Shown here piece after piece: positions 41,727-51,548 of a stretch of DNA of 53,170 bases. Source of the stretch: Streptomyces griseoluteus (lineage in GTDB: Bacteria; Actinomycetota; Actinomycetes; Streptomycetales; Streptomycetaceae). The position numbers and the translations under genes are program-made. The DNA is taken from the NCBI GenBank assembly GCA_000717735.1, contig JOBE01000049.1:1-53170 (forward strand). The letters run 5' to 3'. Under the pieces are notes generated by a model. The model was not told the DNA's origin, did not search any database, and saw only the letters and a program-made list of their open reading frames with translations. Each line of letters opens with the position of its first letter. Within the stretch, counting starts at the first letter, position 1.

Positions 41727-43349
41727 TCAGTGGTGGCCGTGGCCGCTCTGGATCTCCTTGTACTCCTCGACCGTGGGCTTGGCGACCTGGCTGTCGTCAC
41801 CGTAGTAGCCCTTGTTGAGCTTGACCCGGAGCTTCTCCATGCGCCCGATCTTGCGCTCCACGCCGTTCTCGTCGACGGCCGGCGGAAGCTCCGCGGCGTC
41901 GTACTGCTCGTGCGCCGTGAGGCGGTGCAGCTCGCCCTGGCTGAGCGGCTCGTGAACCTCGACGAACTCACCGTGCGGCAGGCGCTTGATGATGCCGGAC
42001 TCGCGGCCGTGCAGCACCTTGTCCTTGTCGCGGCGCTGGAGACCGAGACAGATCCGCTTGGTGGCGATGAACGCGAGGACCGGTCCGACGAAGAAGAAGA
42101 TCCGGACGAACCAGGTGATCGCGTTGATCGACAAGTGGAAGTGGGTGGCCCAGAGGTCGTTTCCACCACCGACCAGCATGATGAAGTACGCGGTGATCCA
42201 GGCGACACCGAAGGCGGTGCGCGTCGGAGCGTTGCGCGGGCGCTGCGCGATGTGGTGCTCGCGCTTGTCGCCGGTGATCCAGGACTCGATGAACGGGTAG
42301 ACCGCGATCGCGCCGAGCACCGCCGGGAAGATCGCCAGCGGGATCATCACGCCGAGGACCAGCGTGTGGCCCCACAGGTTGATCTCCCAGCCTGGCATGA
42401 CACGGATCAGACCCTCGGCGAAGCCCATGTACCAGTCGGGCTGGGCGCCGGTGGACACCTGGTCCGGACGGTAGGGGCCGAGCGCCCAGATCGGGTTGAT
42501 CGAGGCGATCGCCGAGATGACCGCGATGACACCGAAGACCAGGAAGAAGAAGCCTCCGGCCTTGGCCATGTAGACCGGCAGCAACGGCATGCCCACGACG
42601 TTGTTGTTCGTGCGGCCGGGGCCGGCGAACTGCGTGTGCTTGTGGAAGAACACCAGGATGAGGTGGGCCACCACGAGGCCGAGCATGATGCCGGGCAGCA
42701 GCAGCACGTGGGCCGAGTAGAACCGGGCCACGAAGTCGCCGCCGGGGAACTCGCCGCCGAACAGGAACATCGACAGGTACGTGCCGACGACCGGCACGGA
42801 CAGGATCGCGCCCTGCATGAAGCGGACACCGGTGCCGGAGAGCAGGTCGTCCGGGAGCGAGTAACCGGTGAAACCGGTGAACATGCCCAGGAAGAACAGC
42901 AGGAAGCCGAACAGCCAGTTGATCTCACGCGGCTTGCGGAACGCACCCGTGAAGAACACGCGCATCATGTGCACGAACATGCCGGCGAGGAAGATCAGCG
43001 CCGCCCAGTGGTGGATCTGCCGGATCAGCAGACCACCGCGCACCTCGAACGAGATGTGCATGGTCGAGTTGAACGCCTCGGACATCAGCTGTCCCTGGAG
43101 CGGGACGTACGGTCCGACGTACTCCACCTCGTTCATCGACGGGTGGAAGAACATCGTCAGATAGACGCCCGTCAGGATGATGATGAGGAAGCTGTAGAGG
43201 CAGATCTCGCCCAGCATGAAGGACCAGTGGTCCGGGAAGATCTTCCGCATGTTGGCCTTGGCCAGGGAGTAGATCCCCAGGCGGCCGTCGGCCCAGTCGG
43301 CGACCCGCTCACCGGCGGGTGCTTTCTTCGTATCGGTCACGGTGCTCAT
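41727..43349 (-). CDS. qcrB: Cytochrome bc1 complex cytochrome b subunit QcrB
   Basis: A 540-aa integral membrane subunit carrying two b hemes and the quinol sites. The His pairs for the hemes are in STMHISFEVRGGLLIRQIHHW and YSAHVLLLPGIMLGLVVAHLI. The PEWY-equivalent Qo region is QPDWYMGFAEG. The C-terminal actinobacterial extension (KRICLGLQRRDKDKV...IQSGHGHH) is present. The ATG overlaps the qcrA stop (ATGA), so the qcr genes are translationally coupled. It works in the bc1-aa3 supercomplex with qcrC and ctaCDEF. Confidence 0.97.
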   Translation of the reverse strand: MSTVTDTKKAPAGERVADWADGRLGIYSLAKANMRKIFPDHWSFMLGEICLYSFLIIILTGVYLTMFFHPSMNEVEYVGPYVPLQGQLMSEAFNSTMHISFEVRGGLLIRQIHHWAALIFLAGMFVHMMRVFFTGAFRKPREINWLFGFLLFFLGMFTGFTGYSLPDDLLSGTGVRFMQGAILSVPVVGTYLSMFLFGGEFPGGDFVARFYSAHVLLLPGIMLGLVVAHLILVFFHKHTQFAGPGRTNNNVVGMPLLPVYMAKAGGFFFLVFGVIAVISAIASINPIWALGPYRPDQVSTGAQPDWYMGFAEGLIRVMPGWEINLWGHTLVLGVMIPLAIFPAVLGAIAVYPFIESWITGDKREHHIAQRPRNAPTRTAFGVAWITAYFIMLVGGGNDLWATHFHLSINAITWFVRIFFFVGPVLAFIATKRICLGLQRRDKDKVLHGRESGIIKRLPHGEFVEVHEPLSQGELHRLTAHEQYDAAELPPAVDENGVERKIGRMEKLRVKLNKGYYGDDSQVAKPTVEEYKEIQSGHGHH

Positions 43350-44398
43350 CCGCGCTCCCAGAAGGCAGGACCGACGGGCTCGTCGAAGTCGCCGAGCGCC
43401 TCCAGGAAGCCCTTGTCGTTCACGCCGATCCGCAGCTGCGGAAGGGCGTGACCGGCCGGGCCGAAGATGACGCGGGCGCCGTCGGAGAGGTCGAAGGTGG
43501 ACTGGTGGCACGGGCAGAGGACGTGGTGCGTCTGCTGCTCGTACAGGGAGATCGGGCAGCCCACGTGGGTGCAGATCTTCGAGAAGGCGACGATGCCCTC
43601 GTGCGACCACTCGAGCTCGCGCTTGTCCTTGATGTCCTCCGGCTGGATCCGGACGATCATCAGGGCGGCCTTGGCGATCTCCACCTGGAAGTGGTGGTCG
43701 TGCTCCGAGAGGCCCTCGGGCATCGCGAAGGTCAGCGAACCGACGGCGACGTCCTCGGGACGAAGCGGCTCGTGCGTGTTCATGTTGATGAGCTGAAGAC
43801 CCTTGGCCCACATGGTGGTCCGGAGCTTCTTCTCGGGCAGCGGGCCCATGTCACGCAGCAGCACGAGGCCGGAGAGCGGTACGAGCGACAGCGCGCCGAA
43901 CATCGTGTTGCGGATGAGCTTGCGGCGGCCCATGCCCGACTCCGCGGCACCGGCCGCGAAGTCCGACATGACCTTCGCCTTGGTCTCCGGCGACGCCTCG
44001 ATCGGGTGGCGCTCGTCGGCGACCTCCACGTCGGACATCAGGGTGCGGGCCCAGTGGACCGCTCCCGCGCCGATGAAGAAGAGGGCGAGCCCGAGGGTCC
44101 AGCCGAGCGCGAAGTTGAGCGCGGACACCCGGCCGAAGGGCCAGATGTACACGATCTTGTCGACCGGGAAGATCACGTACGAGGCGATGAAGCCGACGGT
44201 GGCCAGCATCGACAGCACGAACATGAAGGCGACCGCGCGCTCGGACCGGCGGGCGGCCCGCTCGTCGATGTCCTGGATGCGGGGCTTGTGGGGCGGAAGG
44301 CCCGGGTCGGCGAACGGGTCGTCGGCGACCTTCACCGCGCCGTGCGCGGTGTCCTGCCCTGCCGGCAGGGTCTCTTCTGGAATCTCTTGGCTACTCAT
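43346..44398 (-). CDS. qcrA: Rieske iron-sulfur subunit QcrA
   Basis: A 350-aa subunit with actinobacterial extra helices: two N-terminal (AVAFMFVLSMLATVGFIAS and LNFALGWTLGLALFFIGAG) and a third before the head. The [2Fe-2S] cluster motifs are CTHVGCPISLY and CPCHQSTFDLSDG. RRKLIRNTMF before the third helix is a twin-Arg motif. It moves electrons from quinol to QcrC. Its ATG overlaps the qcrC stop, and its stop overlaps the qcrB start. Confidence 0.97.
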   Translation of the reverse strand: MSSQEIPEETLPAGQDTAHGAVKVADDPFADPGLPPHKPRIQDIDERAARRSERAVAFMFVLSMLATVGFIASYVIFPVDKIVYIWPFGRVSALNFALGWTLGLALFFIGAGAVHWARTLMSDVEVADERHPIEASPETKAKVMSDFAAGAAESGMGRRKLIRNTMFGALSLVPLSGLVLLRDMGPLPEKKLRTTMWAKGLQLINMNTHEPLRPEDVAVGSLTFAMPEGLSEHDHHFQVEIAKAALMIVRIQPEDIKDKRELEWSHEGIVAFSKICTHVGCPISLYEQQTHHVLCPCHQSTFDLSDGARVIFGPAGHALPQLRIGVNDKGFLEALGDFDEPVGPAFWERG

Positions 44399-45204
44399 GA
44401 CTTCTTGGCCTTAGCGGTGTGGGCCGCGACCCAGATGGCAACTGCGATCAGCGCGCCCAGACCGAAGATCCAGGCGAACAGGCCCTCGCTGACGGGACCG
44501 AGACCACCGAGCTTGAGACCGCCCGGGTTGTCGGCCTTGTCGCTGTTGACGGCCTGGACGTACGCGATGATGTCCTTCTTCTCCTTCTCCGGCATGGTCG
44601 TGTCCGGGAAGGAGGGCATGTTCTGCGGGCCGGTCTGCATGGCCTCGTAGAGGTGCTTCGGGCTCACGCCTTCGAGGCTCGGGGCGTACTTGCCGTAGGT
44701 CAGCGCGCCACCCTCACCGGTGAAGTTGTGGCACTGGGCACAGTTGTTGCGGAACAGTTCGCCACCGCGGCCGATGTTGGCGCCGGCCGTGTCGTACTGC
44801 CCCTCGGTCGGCGTGATCGGACCGGAACCGAGAGAGGCGACGTACGCCGCGAGCTGATCGATCTCAGCCTGCGAGTAGATGACCTTCTTCTTCGGGACCT
44901 GGGCGCCCGGCTGCTGGGCCGGCATGCGGCCCGTGCCGACCTGGAAGTCGACCGAGGCCGAGCCGACGCCGACGAGGGACGGGCCGTCGGTGGTTCCCTG
45001 ACCGCCGGTTCCGTGGCAGCTGGCGCAGCCGACGGAGTAGAGCTTCTTCCCCTCCTCGATGGCGAGGGACTGGGCGGTTTCATCGGCCTTCGCCGTGCCC
45101 GCGGGCGCGAACGCGGCGTACAGCCCCCCAGTGGCCGCCAGCGCGAGAAGTAGGACGACGACCGCCGCCAGCGGATGGCGTCGTCGTGCGGAGAGCTTTT
45201 TCAC
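44395..45204 (-). CDS. qcrC: Diheme cytochrome c subunit QcrC
   Basis: 269 aa. The N-terminal signal anchor (HPLAAVVVLLLALAATGGLYAAF) is followed by two heme-c motifs, CASCHG (about 55) and CAQCHN (about 153), with Met ligands, and a C-terminal helix FAWIFGLGALIAVAIWVAAH. It passes electrons straight from QcrA to the CuA site of CtaC, replacing a soluble cytochrome c as in other actinobacteria. It overlaps qcrA by 4 bp and lies 74 bp downstream of ctaE. Confidence 0.97.
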   Translation of the reverse strand: MKKLSARRRHPLAAVVVLLLALAATGGLYAAFAPAGTAKADETAQSLAIEEGKKLYSVGCASCHGTGGQGTTDGPSLVGVGSASVDFQVGTGRMPAQQPGAQVPKKKVIYSQAEIDQLAAYVASLGSGPITPTEGQYDTAGANIGRGGELFRNNCAQCHNFTGEGGALTYGKYAPSLEGVSPKHLYEAMQTGPQNMPSFPDTTMPEKEKKDIIAYVQAVNSDKADNPGGLKLGGLGPVSEGLFAWIFGLGALIAVAIWVAAHTAKAKKS

Positions 45205-45278
45205 GGATTACCCCGGTGTCAGGATCTTCTGCGTCGATGCTTGCTGGATGTCTCGGTCCGCCGTGTCGGCGGCGCCGA

Positions 45279-45899
45279 TTACTTGATCATGTAGATCGTG
45301 GCGAAGAGGCCGATCCAGACGACATCGACGAAGTGCCAGTAGTAGGACACGACGATGGCGGCGGTTGCCTGCTCGTGAGTGAACCTCTTGGCGGCGTACG
45401 TCCGGCCGAGGACCAGCAGGAAGGCGATGAGTCCGCCTGTCACGTGCAGTCCGTGGAAGCCGGTGGTCAGGTAGAACACGGAGCCGTACGGTCCGGACGA
45501 GAGCGACATGCCCGCGTCCTTGACCAGCTCGGTGTACTCGAAGACCTGGCCGCCGATGAAGATCGAACCCATCACGAACGTGATGATGAACCACGTCCTG
45601 AGCTTCTTCACGTCGCCCCGCTCGGCGGCGAATACGCCGAGCTGACAGGTGAGGGAGGAGAGCACCAGGATCGTGGTGTTGGTCGCCGAGAACGGGAAGG
45701 CCAGGTGTTCTGCCTGAGCCTCCCAGTATTCGGAACCTGTCACCGATCGCAGGGTGAAGTACATCGCGAAGAGGGCCGCGAAGAACATCAGCTCGGAGCT
45801 CAACCAGATGATGGTTCCGACGCTGGTGAGGTTCGGTCGATTGACCGACGGGTGCGCGTGCCCTGTTTCTACTGTCGTTACTGTCGCCACGACCGACAT
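45279..45899 (-). CDS. ctaE: Cytochrome c oxidase subunit III CtaE
   Basis: A 206-aa protein with five membrane helices: [76 protein letters not shown] and [19 protein letters not shown], the last with the conserved WHFVDVVW. The ATG 45899 (MSVVATV) is the start known from Streptomyces. It has no Shine-Dalgarno and lies inside a perfect 10-bp-armed palindrome (45890-45910). It heads the ctaE-qcrCAB unit; ctaC, ctaD and ctaF are separate. Confidence 0.96.
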   Translation of the reverse strand: MSVVATVTTVETGHAHPSVNRPNLTSVGTIIWLSSELMFFAALFAMYFTLRSVTGSEYWEAQAEHLAFPFSATNTTILVLSSLTCQLGVFAAERGDVKKLRTWFIITFVMGSIFIGGQVFEYTELVKDAGMSLSSGPYGSVFYLTTGFHGLHVTGGLIAFLLVLGRTYAAKRFTHEQATAAIVVSYYWHFVDVVWIGLFATIYMIK

Positions 45900-45910
45900 T
45901 ATGTCGGTCG
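45890..45910 (-). promoter_or_regulatory. Palindrome overlapping the ctaE start codon
   Basis: Arms CGACCGACAT and ATGTCGGTCG flank a single base. The ATG of ctaE is part of one arm. Either a protein operator or an RNA hairpin hiding the start codon is possible. No matching site was seen before ctaC. Confidence 0.55.
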
Positions 45911-46101
45911 CTTATCCCGCCCTCACTCCGGGGGGTGCCGTTCGGAGTGTCAGAGGGGTGTGTCAGGCCCGAACGGCCCAGTGCGAGGGCCTCCGGGCAC
46001 CCTTCGAACAGGTGTTGAACGGGTGTTGACGGGGTGTGGACCGGAGTAGCATCCGCGCATCGGTCGACGACGACCCACCCGCCTTCCCAGCCGGAGGAAC
46101 G

Positions 46102-46503
46102 ATGCAGTCGAGTGCCACGGTCCTGGTCTACAGCGACGACGCGAACACCCGCGAGCAGGTACGGCTGGCGGCCGGGCGCAGGCCCGCGTCCGACGTCCCC
46201 CCGGTCGAGTTCGTGGAGTGCGCGACGCTGCCGGCGGTGCTGAAGCGCCTGGACGAGGGCGGCGTGGACGTCTGCGTCCTGGACGGCGAGGCGGTGCCCG
46301 CGGGCGGCATGGGCGTCTGCCGGCAGATCAAGGACGAGATCTTCCGCTGCCCGCCGGTGCTGCTGCTCATCGGACGCCCGCAGGACGCCTGGCTGGCCAC
46401 CTGGAGCCGCGCGGACGCCGCGGTCACCCTTCCGGTGGAACCGGTCGAGTTCGCGTCGTCCCTGGCGGGTCTGCTGCGCTCGCGCCTCTCGCTCGACGCG
46501 TGA
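46102..46503 (+). CDS. Degenerate stand-alone receiver-like protein
   Basis: 133 aa with the outline of a response-regulator receiver: ATVLVYSDDANTREQV (acidic pair), VDVCVLDGEAVPAGGMGVCRQIKD (Asp at strand 3), CPPVLLLIGRPQDAWLATW and AAVTLPVEPVEFASSLAGLL. The Thr/Ser at strand 4 is Gly, and the Lys at strand 5 is not present (LPVEP instead of xxKP), so normal phospho-switching is unlikely. There is no output domain. The ATG is preceded by CCGGAGGAAC. It diverges from ctaE across 200 bp. Role unknown. Confidence 0.8.
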   Translation: MQSSATVLVYSDDANTREQVRLAAGRRPASDVPPVEFVECATLPAVLKRLDEGGVDVCVLDGEAVPAGGMGVCRQIKDEIFRCPPVLLLIGRPQDAWLATWSRADAAVTLPVEPVEFASSLAGLLRSRLSLDA

Positions 46504-46533
46504 CCCCCAGCGCCTGGCGAGTGAGCCGAAGGG

Positions 46534-46626
46534 CGCGTCGGGGGAACAGGGCCGAGCGCGCGGAGGCCCTCCCCCGCCGAAGGCAGGGGGAGGGTCGAGC
46601 ACGGTCGGCCCTGTTCCCCCGACGCG
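46534..46626. terminator. Nested inverted repeat, probable bidirectional terminator
   Basis: Outer arms of 22 bp (46534-46555 and 46605-46626, beginning CGCGTCGGGGGAACAGG) are perfect. Inside is a second hairpin, CCCTCCCCCGCC-GAA-GGC-A-GGGGGAGGG (46567-46594), like the element at 38811. It lies between the receiver-like and L,D-transpeptidase genes, which are convergent. Confidence 0.85.
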
Positions 46627-46652
46627 AAGCGCCCGGAGGCGAACCGAGCCCC

Positions 46653-47909
46653 CTATAGGGGGAGGGGCCTGAGGCGGGCCTTCTCGGTGGGGGCCACGGG
46701 GTTGTCCGCGGCTTCCACCAGGGCACTTCCCTGGCGCCACTTGGCCCAGGGGAGGTTCCAGTCGCCGAAGCCGTTGCCGAAGGGGTCCATCGTGTCGCCG
46801 TAGCTGTTGACGGTCCTGACGATGTCGCCGGGGCGGACGGTCTCGTAGAACCAGGCGGCGTTCCCCGTCGACATGCCGACACAGCCGTGGCTGACGTTCG
46901 CCACGCCCTGCGAGCCGACGGACCAGGGCGCGGCGTGCACGTACTCGCCGCTCCAGGTGACGCGGGTCGCGTAGTAGACGGGCAGGTCGTAGGACTCGGA
47001 ACTGCCCTCGGCGATGCCGACGCTGGTGCCCCGCATCCGGACGTAGTACTCCTTGCCCAGGATCACCTTGATGCCGTTTCGGGTGGAGAAGCCCGGCTTG
47101 CCGGTGGTCACCGGCATGGTCTTGATCACTTCTCCGTTGCGCTTGACGGTCATGTAGTGCGACCCGGCGTCCGCGACGGCCTCGATGCGGTCGCCGATGG
47201 CCAGCTTCAGCGGCTTGGACGCGCCGCCGTAGAGCTTGTCGCCGACCTTGAGGCCGTCCAGGTTGCCGGTGACCGTGACGCGCGCGCCGGCGGGCCAGTA
47301 CTCCTTCGGGCGGAAGTGCAGCTTCTTGTCGTCCACCCAGTACCAGGAGCCCTCGACGGAGGGCGTGGAGCGGACCTTGAGGGCCCGTTCGACGACCGCG
47401 CGCGCCTTGCGGTCCTTGACGGGGAGGCTGAGGTCGGCCGTGATGGGCTGTCCGACGCCGTACGTGCCCGCCTCCGGGCCGAAGGTCACGGTCAGGGCCC
47501 GTTTGGCCGGAGCCGTCTCGAAAGTGAACGTACGGGCCCCTGGGGCGCCGTCCTCGTCCTCGGTGGCCACCCGGACGGTATAGCGGGCGCCGGCCGCGAG
47601 GGCGGCCGTGGAGCGCCAGCGCTGTCCGTCCGCGGTGAGTTCGCCCGCCAGGTGGTGCCCCGCCCCGTCGGTGGCGGTGACGTCGGTGATCCGGCCGTCC
47701 TCGCCCTTGGCGGTGATCTCCAGGGGCTTCTCGGGGTCCGCCTTGGCGCCGTCGGCGGGGGCGTTGACCGCGACCTGGTCCGCCGCGTCATAGGCCCTCG
47801 CCGACAGCGGATGTCCGTCGCCGCCGGCACAGGCGGTCGCGCCCGCGGTGACGGTGACGGCCAGAAGCGTGCAGCTCAGAACAGTCCGAATGCGCGGCGT
47901 GTCGTTCAT
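46653..47909 (-). CDS. Lipoprotein L,D-transpeptidase (YkuD, with Ig-like domains)
   Basis: 418 aa. Signal sequence with lipobox (VTAGATACAGG), then two Ig-like domains (about 45-250) and a YkuD catalytic domain (about 255-385). The catalytic motif is YVHAAPWSVGSQGVANVSHGCVGMS, with His and Cys of the HxnSHGC type. Such enzymes make 3-3 cross-links in peptidoglycan and are found in actinobacteria as Ldt(Mt2)-like proteins. The ATG 47909 gives a proper signal peptide. The stop codon lies in a CCCCCTATAGGGGG palindrome (46649-46662). Confidence 0.95.
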   Translation of the reverse strand: MNDTPRIRTVLSCTLLAVTVTAGATACAGGDGHPLSARAYDAADQVAVNAPADGAKADPEKPLEITAKGEDGRITDVTATDGAGHHLAGELTADGQRWRSTAALAAGARYTVRVATEDEDGAPGARTFTFETAPAKRALTVTFGPEAGTYGVGQPITADLSLPVKDRKARAVVERALKVRSTPSVEGSWYWVDDKKLHFRPKEYWPAGARVTVTGNLDGLKVGDKLYGGASKPLKLAIGDRIEAVADAGSHYMTVKRNGEVIKTMPVTTGKPGFSTRNGIKVILGKEYYVRMRGTSVGIAEGSSESYDLPVYYATRVTWSGEYVHAAPWSVGSQGVANVSHGCVGMSTGNAAWFYETVRPGDIVRTVNSYGDTMDPFGNGFGDWNLPWAKWRQGSALVEAADNPVAPTEKARLRPLPL

Positions 47910-47960
47910 GGACTCACCGTAAGAAGAATCCCCGGCGGCAGCGCGCCGAGTGCTGCAAAA

Positions 47961-48002
47961 GAGGGGCCCGGCCACTTCGGTGACGAAGTGGCCGGGCCCC
48001 TC
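47961..48002 (-). terminator. Terminator after the ctaC-ctaD-ctaF operon
   Basis: A perfect 19-bp stem (GAGGGGCCCGGCCACTTCG and its complement) with a GTGA loop lies 29 bp past the ctaF stop. Confidence 0.93.
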
Positions 48003-48031
48003 GGTGTGCTCCGGTGCGGAGCGGGGTACCG

Positions 48032-48430
48032 CTACTGGTTCTGGTTCTCGCCGCGGTAGAACTCGAAGACCCAGCCGAACAGGCCGACGAGGATCAGCGG
48101 GGCGGAGAAGTACATGATCCACCACCCCATCGCGATGGAGAGGAAGGCGAGTGCGCCGCCGATGCTCAGCGACAGCGGCTGCCAGCTGTGCGGGGCGAAG
48201 AAGCCCACTTCACCGGCCTCGTCCGCGACGTCGGCCTCCTTGTCGTCCTGCGCCATCGCGTCGACACGCTTGGCCGTGAAGGCCAGGTAGTAGCCGATCA
48301 TGATGGACAGGCCGAAGGCCAGGAAGAGCGCCGTCGTACCGACCGGCTCCTTGGACCAGACGCCGTAGAGGACGGCCATGGCAAGGATGAAGACGCTCAG
48401 CCAGATGAACATCTTGCCCTGGATCTTCAC
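48032..48430 (-). CDS. ctaF: Cytochrome c oxidase subunit IV CtaF
   Basis: A 132-aa actinobacterial subunit 4 with four helices: [58 protein letters not shown] and [16 protein letters not shown]. Between helices 2 and 3 lies an acidic loop ([17 protein letters not shown]) and HSWQPL. It overlaps ctaD by 4 bp. It is an accessory subunit of the aa3 oxidase with no catalytic residues. Confidence 0.95.
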   Translation of the reverse strand: MKIQGKMFIWLSVFILAMAVLYGVWSKEPVGTTALFLAFGLSIMIGYYLAFTAKRVDAMAQDDKEADVADEAGEVGFFAPHSWQPLSLSIGGALAFLSIAMGWWIMYFSAPLILVGLFGWVFEFYRGENQNQ

Positions 48431-50163
48431 TTGCCGGCCTCCTTCGCGCCCGTGAGGGCCTCGGCCTCGTGCCCCTTGTTCTCCAGCTGGTCGACAGCCG
48501 CGATCTCAGGGTGGTGCAGGTCGAACGCCGGGGATTCGGAACGGATCCGCGGCAGGGTGAGGAAGTTGTGCCGCGGCGGCGGGCAGGACGTCGCCCACTC
48601 GAGCGAACGGCCGTAGCCCCACGGGTCGTCGACCTCGATCTTCTTGCCGTACTTGGCGGTCTTCCAGACGTTGTACAGGAACGGCAGGATCGACAGGCCG
48701 AGCAGGAAGGAGGAGATCGTCGAGATCGTGTTCAGCGCGGTGAAGCCGTCGGCGTCGAGGTAGTCCGCGTAACGACGCGGCATGCCCTCGGCACCGAGCC
48801 AGTGCTGCACGAGGAAGGTGCCGTGGAAGCCGATGAACAGCGTCCAGAAGGTCATCTTGCCGAGCCGCTCGTCCAGCATCTTGCCGGTGAACTTCGGCCA
48901 CCAGAAGTGGAAGCCGGCGAACATCGCGAAGACCACGGTGCCGAAGACGACGTAGTGGAAGTGCGCGACGACGAAGTACGAGTCGGAGACGTGGAAGTCC
49001 ATCGGCGGCGAGGCCAGGATGACACCCGTCAGACCACCGAAGGTGAAGGTGATCAGGAAGCCGATCGTCCAGAGCATCGGTGTCTCGAAGGACAACGAGC
49101 CCTTCCACATCGTTCCGATCCAGTTGAAGAACTTCACGCCTGTCGGTACGGCGATGAGGAACGTCATGAAGGAGAAGAACGGCAGTAGGACGCCGCCGGT
49201 GACGTACATGTGGTGCGCCCACACGGTCACGGACAGACCCGCGATCGCGATGGTCGCGGCCACCAGACCGATGTAGCCGAACATCGGCTTGCGGCTGAAG
49301 ACCGGGATGACCTCGGAGACGATGCCGAAGAACGGCAGCGCGATGATGTACACCTCCGGGTGGCCGAAGAACCAGAAGAGGTGCTGCCAGAGCAGCGCTC
49401 CACCGTTGGCCGCGTCGAAGATGTGCGCGCCGAACTTGCGGTCCGCCTCCAGGGCGAACAGCGCGGCCGCCAGGACCGGGAAGGCGAGCAGGACCAGAAC
49501 ACCGGTCAGCAGCACGTTCCAGGTGAAGATCGGCATGCGGAACATCGTCATGCCCGGAGCGCGCATGCAGATGATCGTGGTGATGAAGTTGACCGAACCG
49601 AGGATCGTGCCGAAGCCGGAGAAGGCCAGACCCATGATCCACATGTCGGCGCCGACACCCGGCGAGCGGACGGCGTCCGACAGCGGGGAGTAGGCGAACC
49701 AGCCGAAGTCGGCCGCACCCTGCGGGGTGAGGAAGCCGGCGACCGCCATGATCGAGCCGAAGAGGTACAGCCAGTAGGCGAACATGTTCAGCCGCGGGAA
49801 CGCCACGTCGGGCGCGCCGATCTGCAGCGGCATGATCCAGTTCGCGAATCCGGCGAACAGCGGCGTCGCGAACATCAGCAGCATGATCGTGCCGTGCATC
49901 GTGAACGCCTGGTTGAACTGCTCGTTCGACATGATCTGCGTACCCGGACGGGCCAGCTCGGCGCGCATGAAGAGCGCCATGAGTCCGCCGATGCAGAAGA
50001 AGACGAACGACGTGACCAGGTAGAGCGTGCCGATCGTCTTGTGGTCGGTGGTGGTCAGCCACTTGATCACGACATTGCCGGGCTGCTTGCGCCGTACGGG
50101 CAGCTCGTTCTCGTACGAGTCCTCAGCTGCGGCGGCACCCTGGGTTTCGTTGTGGATGCTCAC
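48427..50163 (-). CDS. ctaD: Cytochrome c oxidase subunit I CtaD
   Basis: A 578-aa, twelve-helix catalytic subunit with heme a, a3 and CuB. Ligand motifs: [17 protein letters not shown] (heme a His), [20 protein letters not shown] (CuB His with cross-linked Tyr), [11 protein letters not shown] (two CuB His) and [14 protein letters not shown] (heme a3 and a His). It reduces oxygen to water and pumps protons. The start is a GTG overlapping the ctaC stop (GTGA), giving MSIHNETQ; the longer upstream frame lies inside ctaC. It is the second gene of ctaC-ctaD-ctaF. Confidence 0.97.
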   Translation of the reverse strand: MSIHNETQGAAAAEDSYENELPVRRKQPGNVVIKWLTTTDHKTIGTLYLVTSFVFFCIGGLMALFMRAELARPGTQIMSNEQFNQAFTMHGTIMLLMFATPLFAGFANWIMPLQIGAPDVAFPRLNMFAYWLYLFGSIMAVAGFLTPQGAADFGWFAYSPLSDAVRSPGVGADMWIMGLAFSGFGTILGSVNFITTIICMRAPGMTMFRMPIFTWNVLLTGVLVLLAFPVLAAALFALEADRKFGAHIFDAANGGALLWQHLFWFFGHPEVYIIALPFFGIVSEVIPVFSRKPMFGYIGLVAATIAIAGLSVTVWAHHMYVTGGVLLPFFSFMTFLIAVPTGVKFFNWIGTMWKGSLSFETPMLWTIGFLITFTFGGLTGVILASPPMDFHVSDSYFVVAHFHYVVFGTVVFAMFAGFHFWWPKFTGKMLDERLGKMTFWTLFIGFHGTFLVQHWLGAEGMPRRYADYLDADGFTALNTISTISSFLLGLSILPFLYNVWKTAKYGKKIEVDDPWGYGRSLEWATSCPPPRHNFLTLPRIRSESPAFDLHHPEIAAVDQLENKGHEAEALTGAKEAGK

Positions 50164-51125
50164 AGTTGGTTCTTCTCCGCATTCCTGGCCGGGTCCGTCT
50201 GCTCGATGCCAGACGGGATGTAGCCGGTCTGCCCCTTCTCGGCCAGCTCCTTCAGGTGCTGCTGGTAGCGCTCCGGGGAGACCACCTTGACGTTGAAGAG
50301 CATCCGGGAGTGGTCGACACCGCACAGCTCGGCACACTTGCCCATGAAGGTGCCCTCGCGGGTCGGAGTCACCTCGAAGGAGTTGGTGTGACCCGGGATG
50401 ACGTCCTGCTTCATCAGGAAGGGGACCACCCAGAAGGAGTGGATGACGTCACGGGAGGTCAGGACGAACCGGACCTTCTCGCCCTTCGGCAGCCACAGGG
50501 TCGGACCCGGGTTGCCGTTCTGCGGGTTCCGGTCGCCCGGGATGCCGGCGTCGTAGACGCCGCCGGCGTTCTCCGGGAAGTCCGCGAGGAACTTGTCCGG
50601 GATCGAGGCGAGGTTCTTGTCCGTCTTGGCGTCACCCGTCACACCGGGCACGTTCTCGACGTAGTTGAAGCCCCAGCTCCACTGGTAGCCGACCACGTTG
50701 ACCGTGTGCGCCGGCTTCGGGGTGAGCTCGAGGAGCTTCGACTCGTCGCGCGCGGTGAAGTAGAAGAGCACCGAGACGATGATGAGCGGGGTGACCGTGT
50801 ACAGCGCCTCGATGGGCATGTTGTACCGGGTCTGCGGAGGTACCTCGATCTTGGTCCGGCTGCGCCGGTGGAAGATGACTGACCAGATGATCAGACCCCA
50901 CACCAGGATGCCGGTGATGAGCGCGGCGGCCCACGAACCCTGCCAGAGGGAGAGGATCCGAGGCGCCTCTTCCGTCACAGGGGTGGGCATACCGAGGCGA
51001 GGGAAGTCTTCCCAGTTGTACGAGCAGCCCGTGGCTGTCGCCAGGATCAGGCCCGCAGTCAGCACCTGCGGCAGCTTCCGCCGCATCGGGCGCCGCGACG
51101 AGCGGTCGGAGCCGTTGGGACTCAC
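50160..51125 (-). CDS. ctaC: Cytochrome c oxidase subunit II CtaC
   Basis: 321 aa. Signal peptide with lipobox ([13 protein letters not shown]), so it is probably a lipoprotein. Two membrane helices follow ([19 protein letters not shown] and [16 protein letters not shown]), then the CuA cupredoxin domain with [10 protein letters not shown], and [14 protein letters not shown] for the binuclear copper. It takes electrons from QcrC. The GTG start is at 51125; nothing convincing by way of a Shine-Dalgarno was seen. First gene of the cta operon. Confidence 0.96.
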   Translation of the reverse strand: MSPNGSDRSSRRPMRRKLPQVLTAGLILATATGCSYNWEDFPRLGMPTPVTEEAPRILSLWQGSWAAALITGILVWGLIIWSVIFHRRSRTKIEVPPQTRYNMPIEALYTVTPLIIVSVLFYFTARDESKLLELTPKPAHTVNVVGYQWSWGFNYVENVPGVTGDAKTDKNLASIPDKFLADFPENAGGVYDAGIPGDRNPQNGNPGPTLWLPKGEKVRFVLTSRDVIHSFWVVPFLMKQDVIPGHTNSFEVTPTREGTFMGKCAELCGVDHSRMLFNVKVVSPERYQQHLKELAEKGQTGYIPSGIEQTDPARNAEKNQL

Positions 51126-51548
51126 GTAGCGCCTTCCCGAGAGTCTCGGCCCGCGCTTGGTCGGCCACGGCCGTCCGTCTCGCTGGTCGGTCGCCGCCCC
51201 GTGCCGCGGGCAGGGGTTTGGATGTTTATGCGGACCAAACCCTACTGGACGCTATTTGGGGTCGCGCGGGGAGGGTGCCCAACGCGCCGTCCGAGTCCCC
51301 GAAGGGGTGGACTCCGGGGTTCCGCAGGGGGGTCGGACGCGTCCGTTCGGCGGTCTGCCGGTGTGCGGCGCCCTGCTCCTGACGGAAGCTCACGGGGGGC
51401 CCGGCGGGGGCGCGCGGGGGGCGCGGGCGGGACCTGTCGGGGCGCGGGCCGGACCCCGCGCGGGAGTCGTCGGGACGTGGCGCGGGCGCCGTCAGGACTC
51501 GGCGCGGGCGGGCGAAGATCACCGGACCGCAGCCTCTACCGTGGGCGG
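51126..51548. promoter_or_regulatory. Divergent intergenic region with inverted repeat
   Basis: 423 bp between ctaC and the desulfurase-TusA gene. GGGTTTGG (51214-51221) and CCAAACCC (51235-51242) form an 8-bp inverted repeat with a 13-nt centre in a locally A/T-richer patch, a candidate operator or promoter for ctaC. TACCGT (51537-51542) lies 7 bp before the desulfurase ATG and is a possible -10 of a leaderless gene. No convincing ORF lies between. Confidence 0.5.

Noticed and set aside
46649..46662. CCCCCTATAGGGGG as a second CsoR-type operator
   Set aside because: It lacks the outer AT/AT flanks and sits at the 3' end of the L,D-transpeptidase gene, not in a promoter.
51126..51548. Small genes in the ctaC/desulfurase gap
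   Set aside because: Open frames there are Gly/Arg-rich, lack ribosome sites and show no family features.
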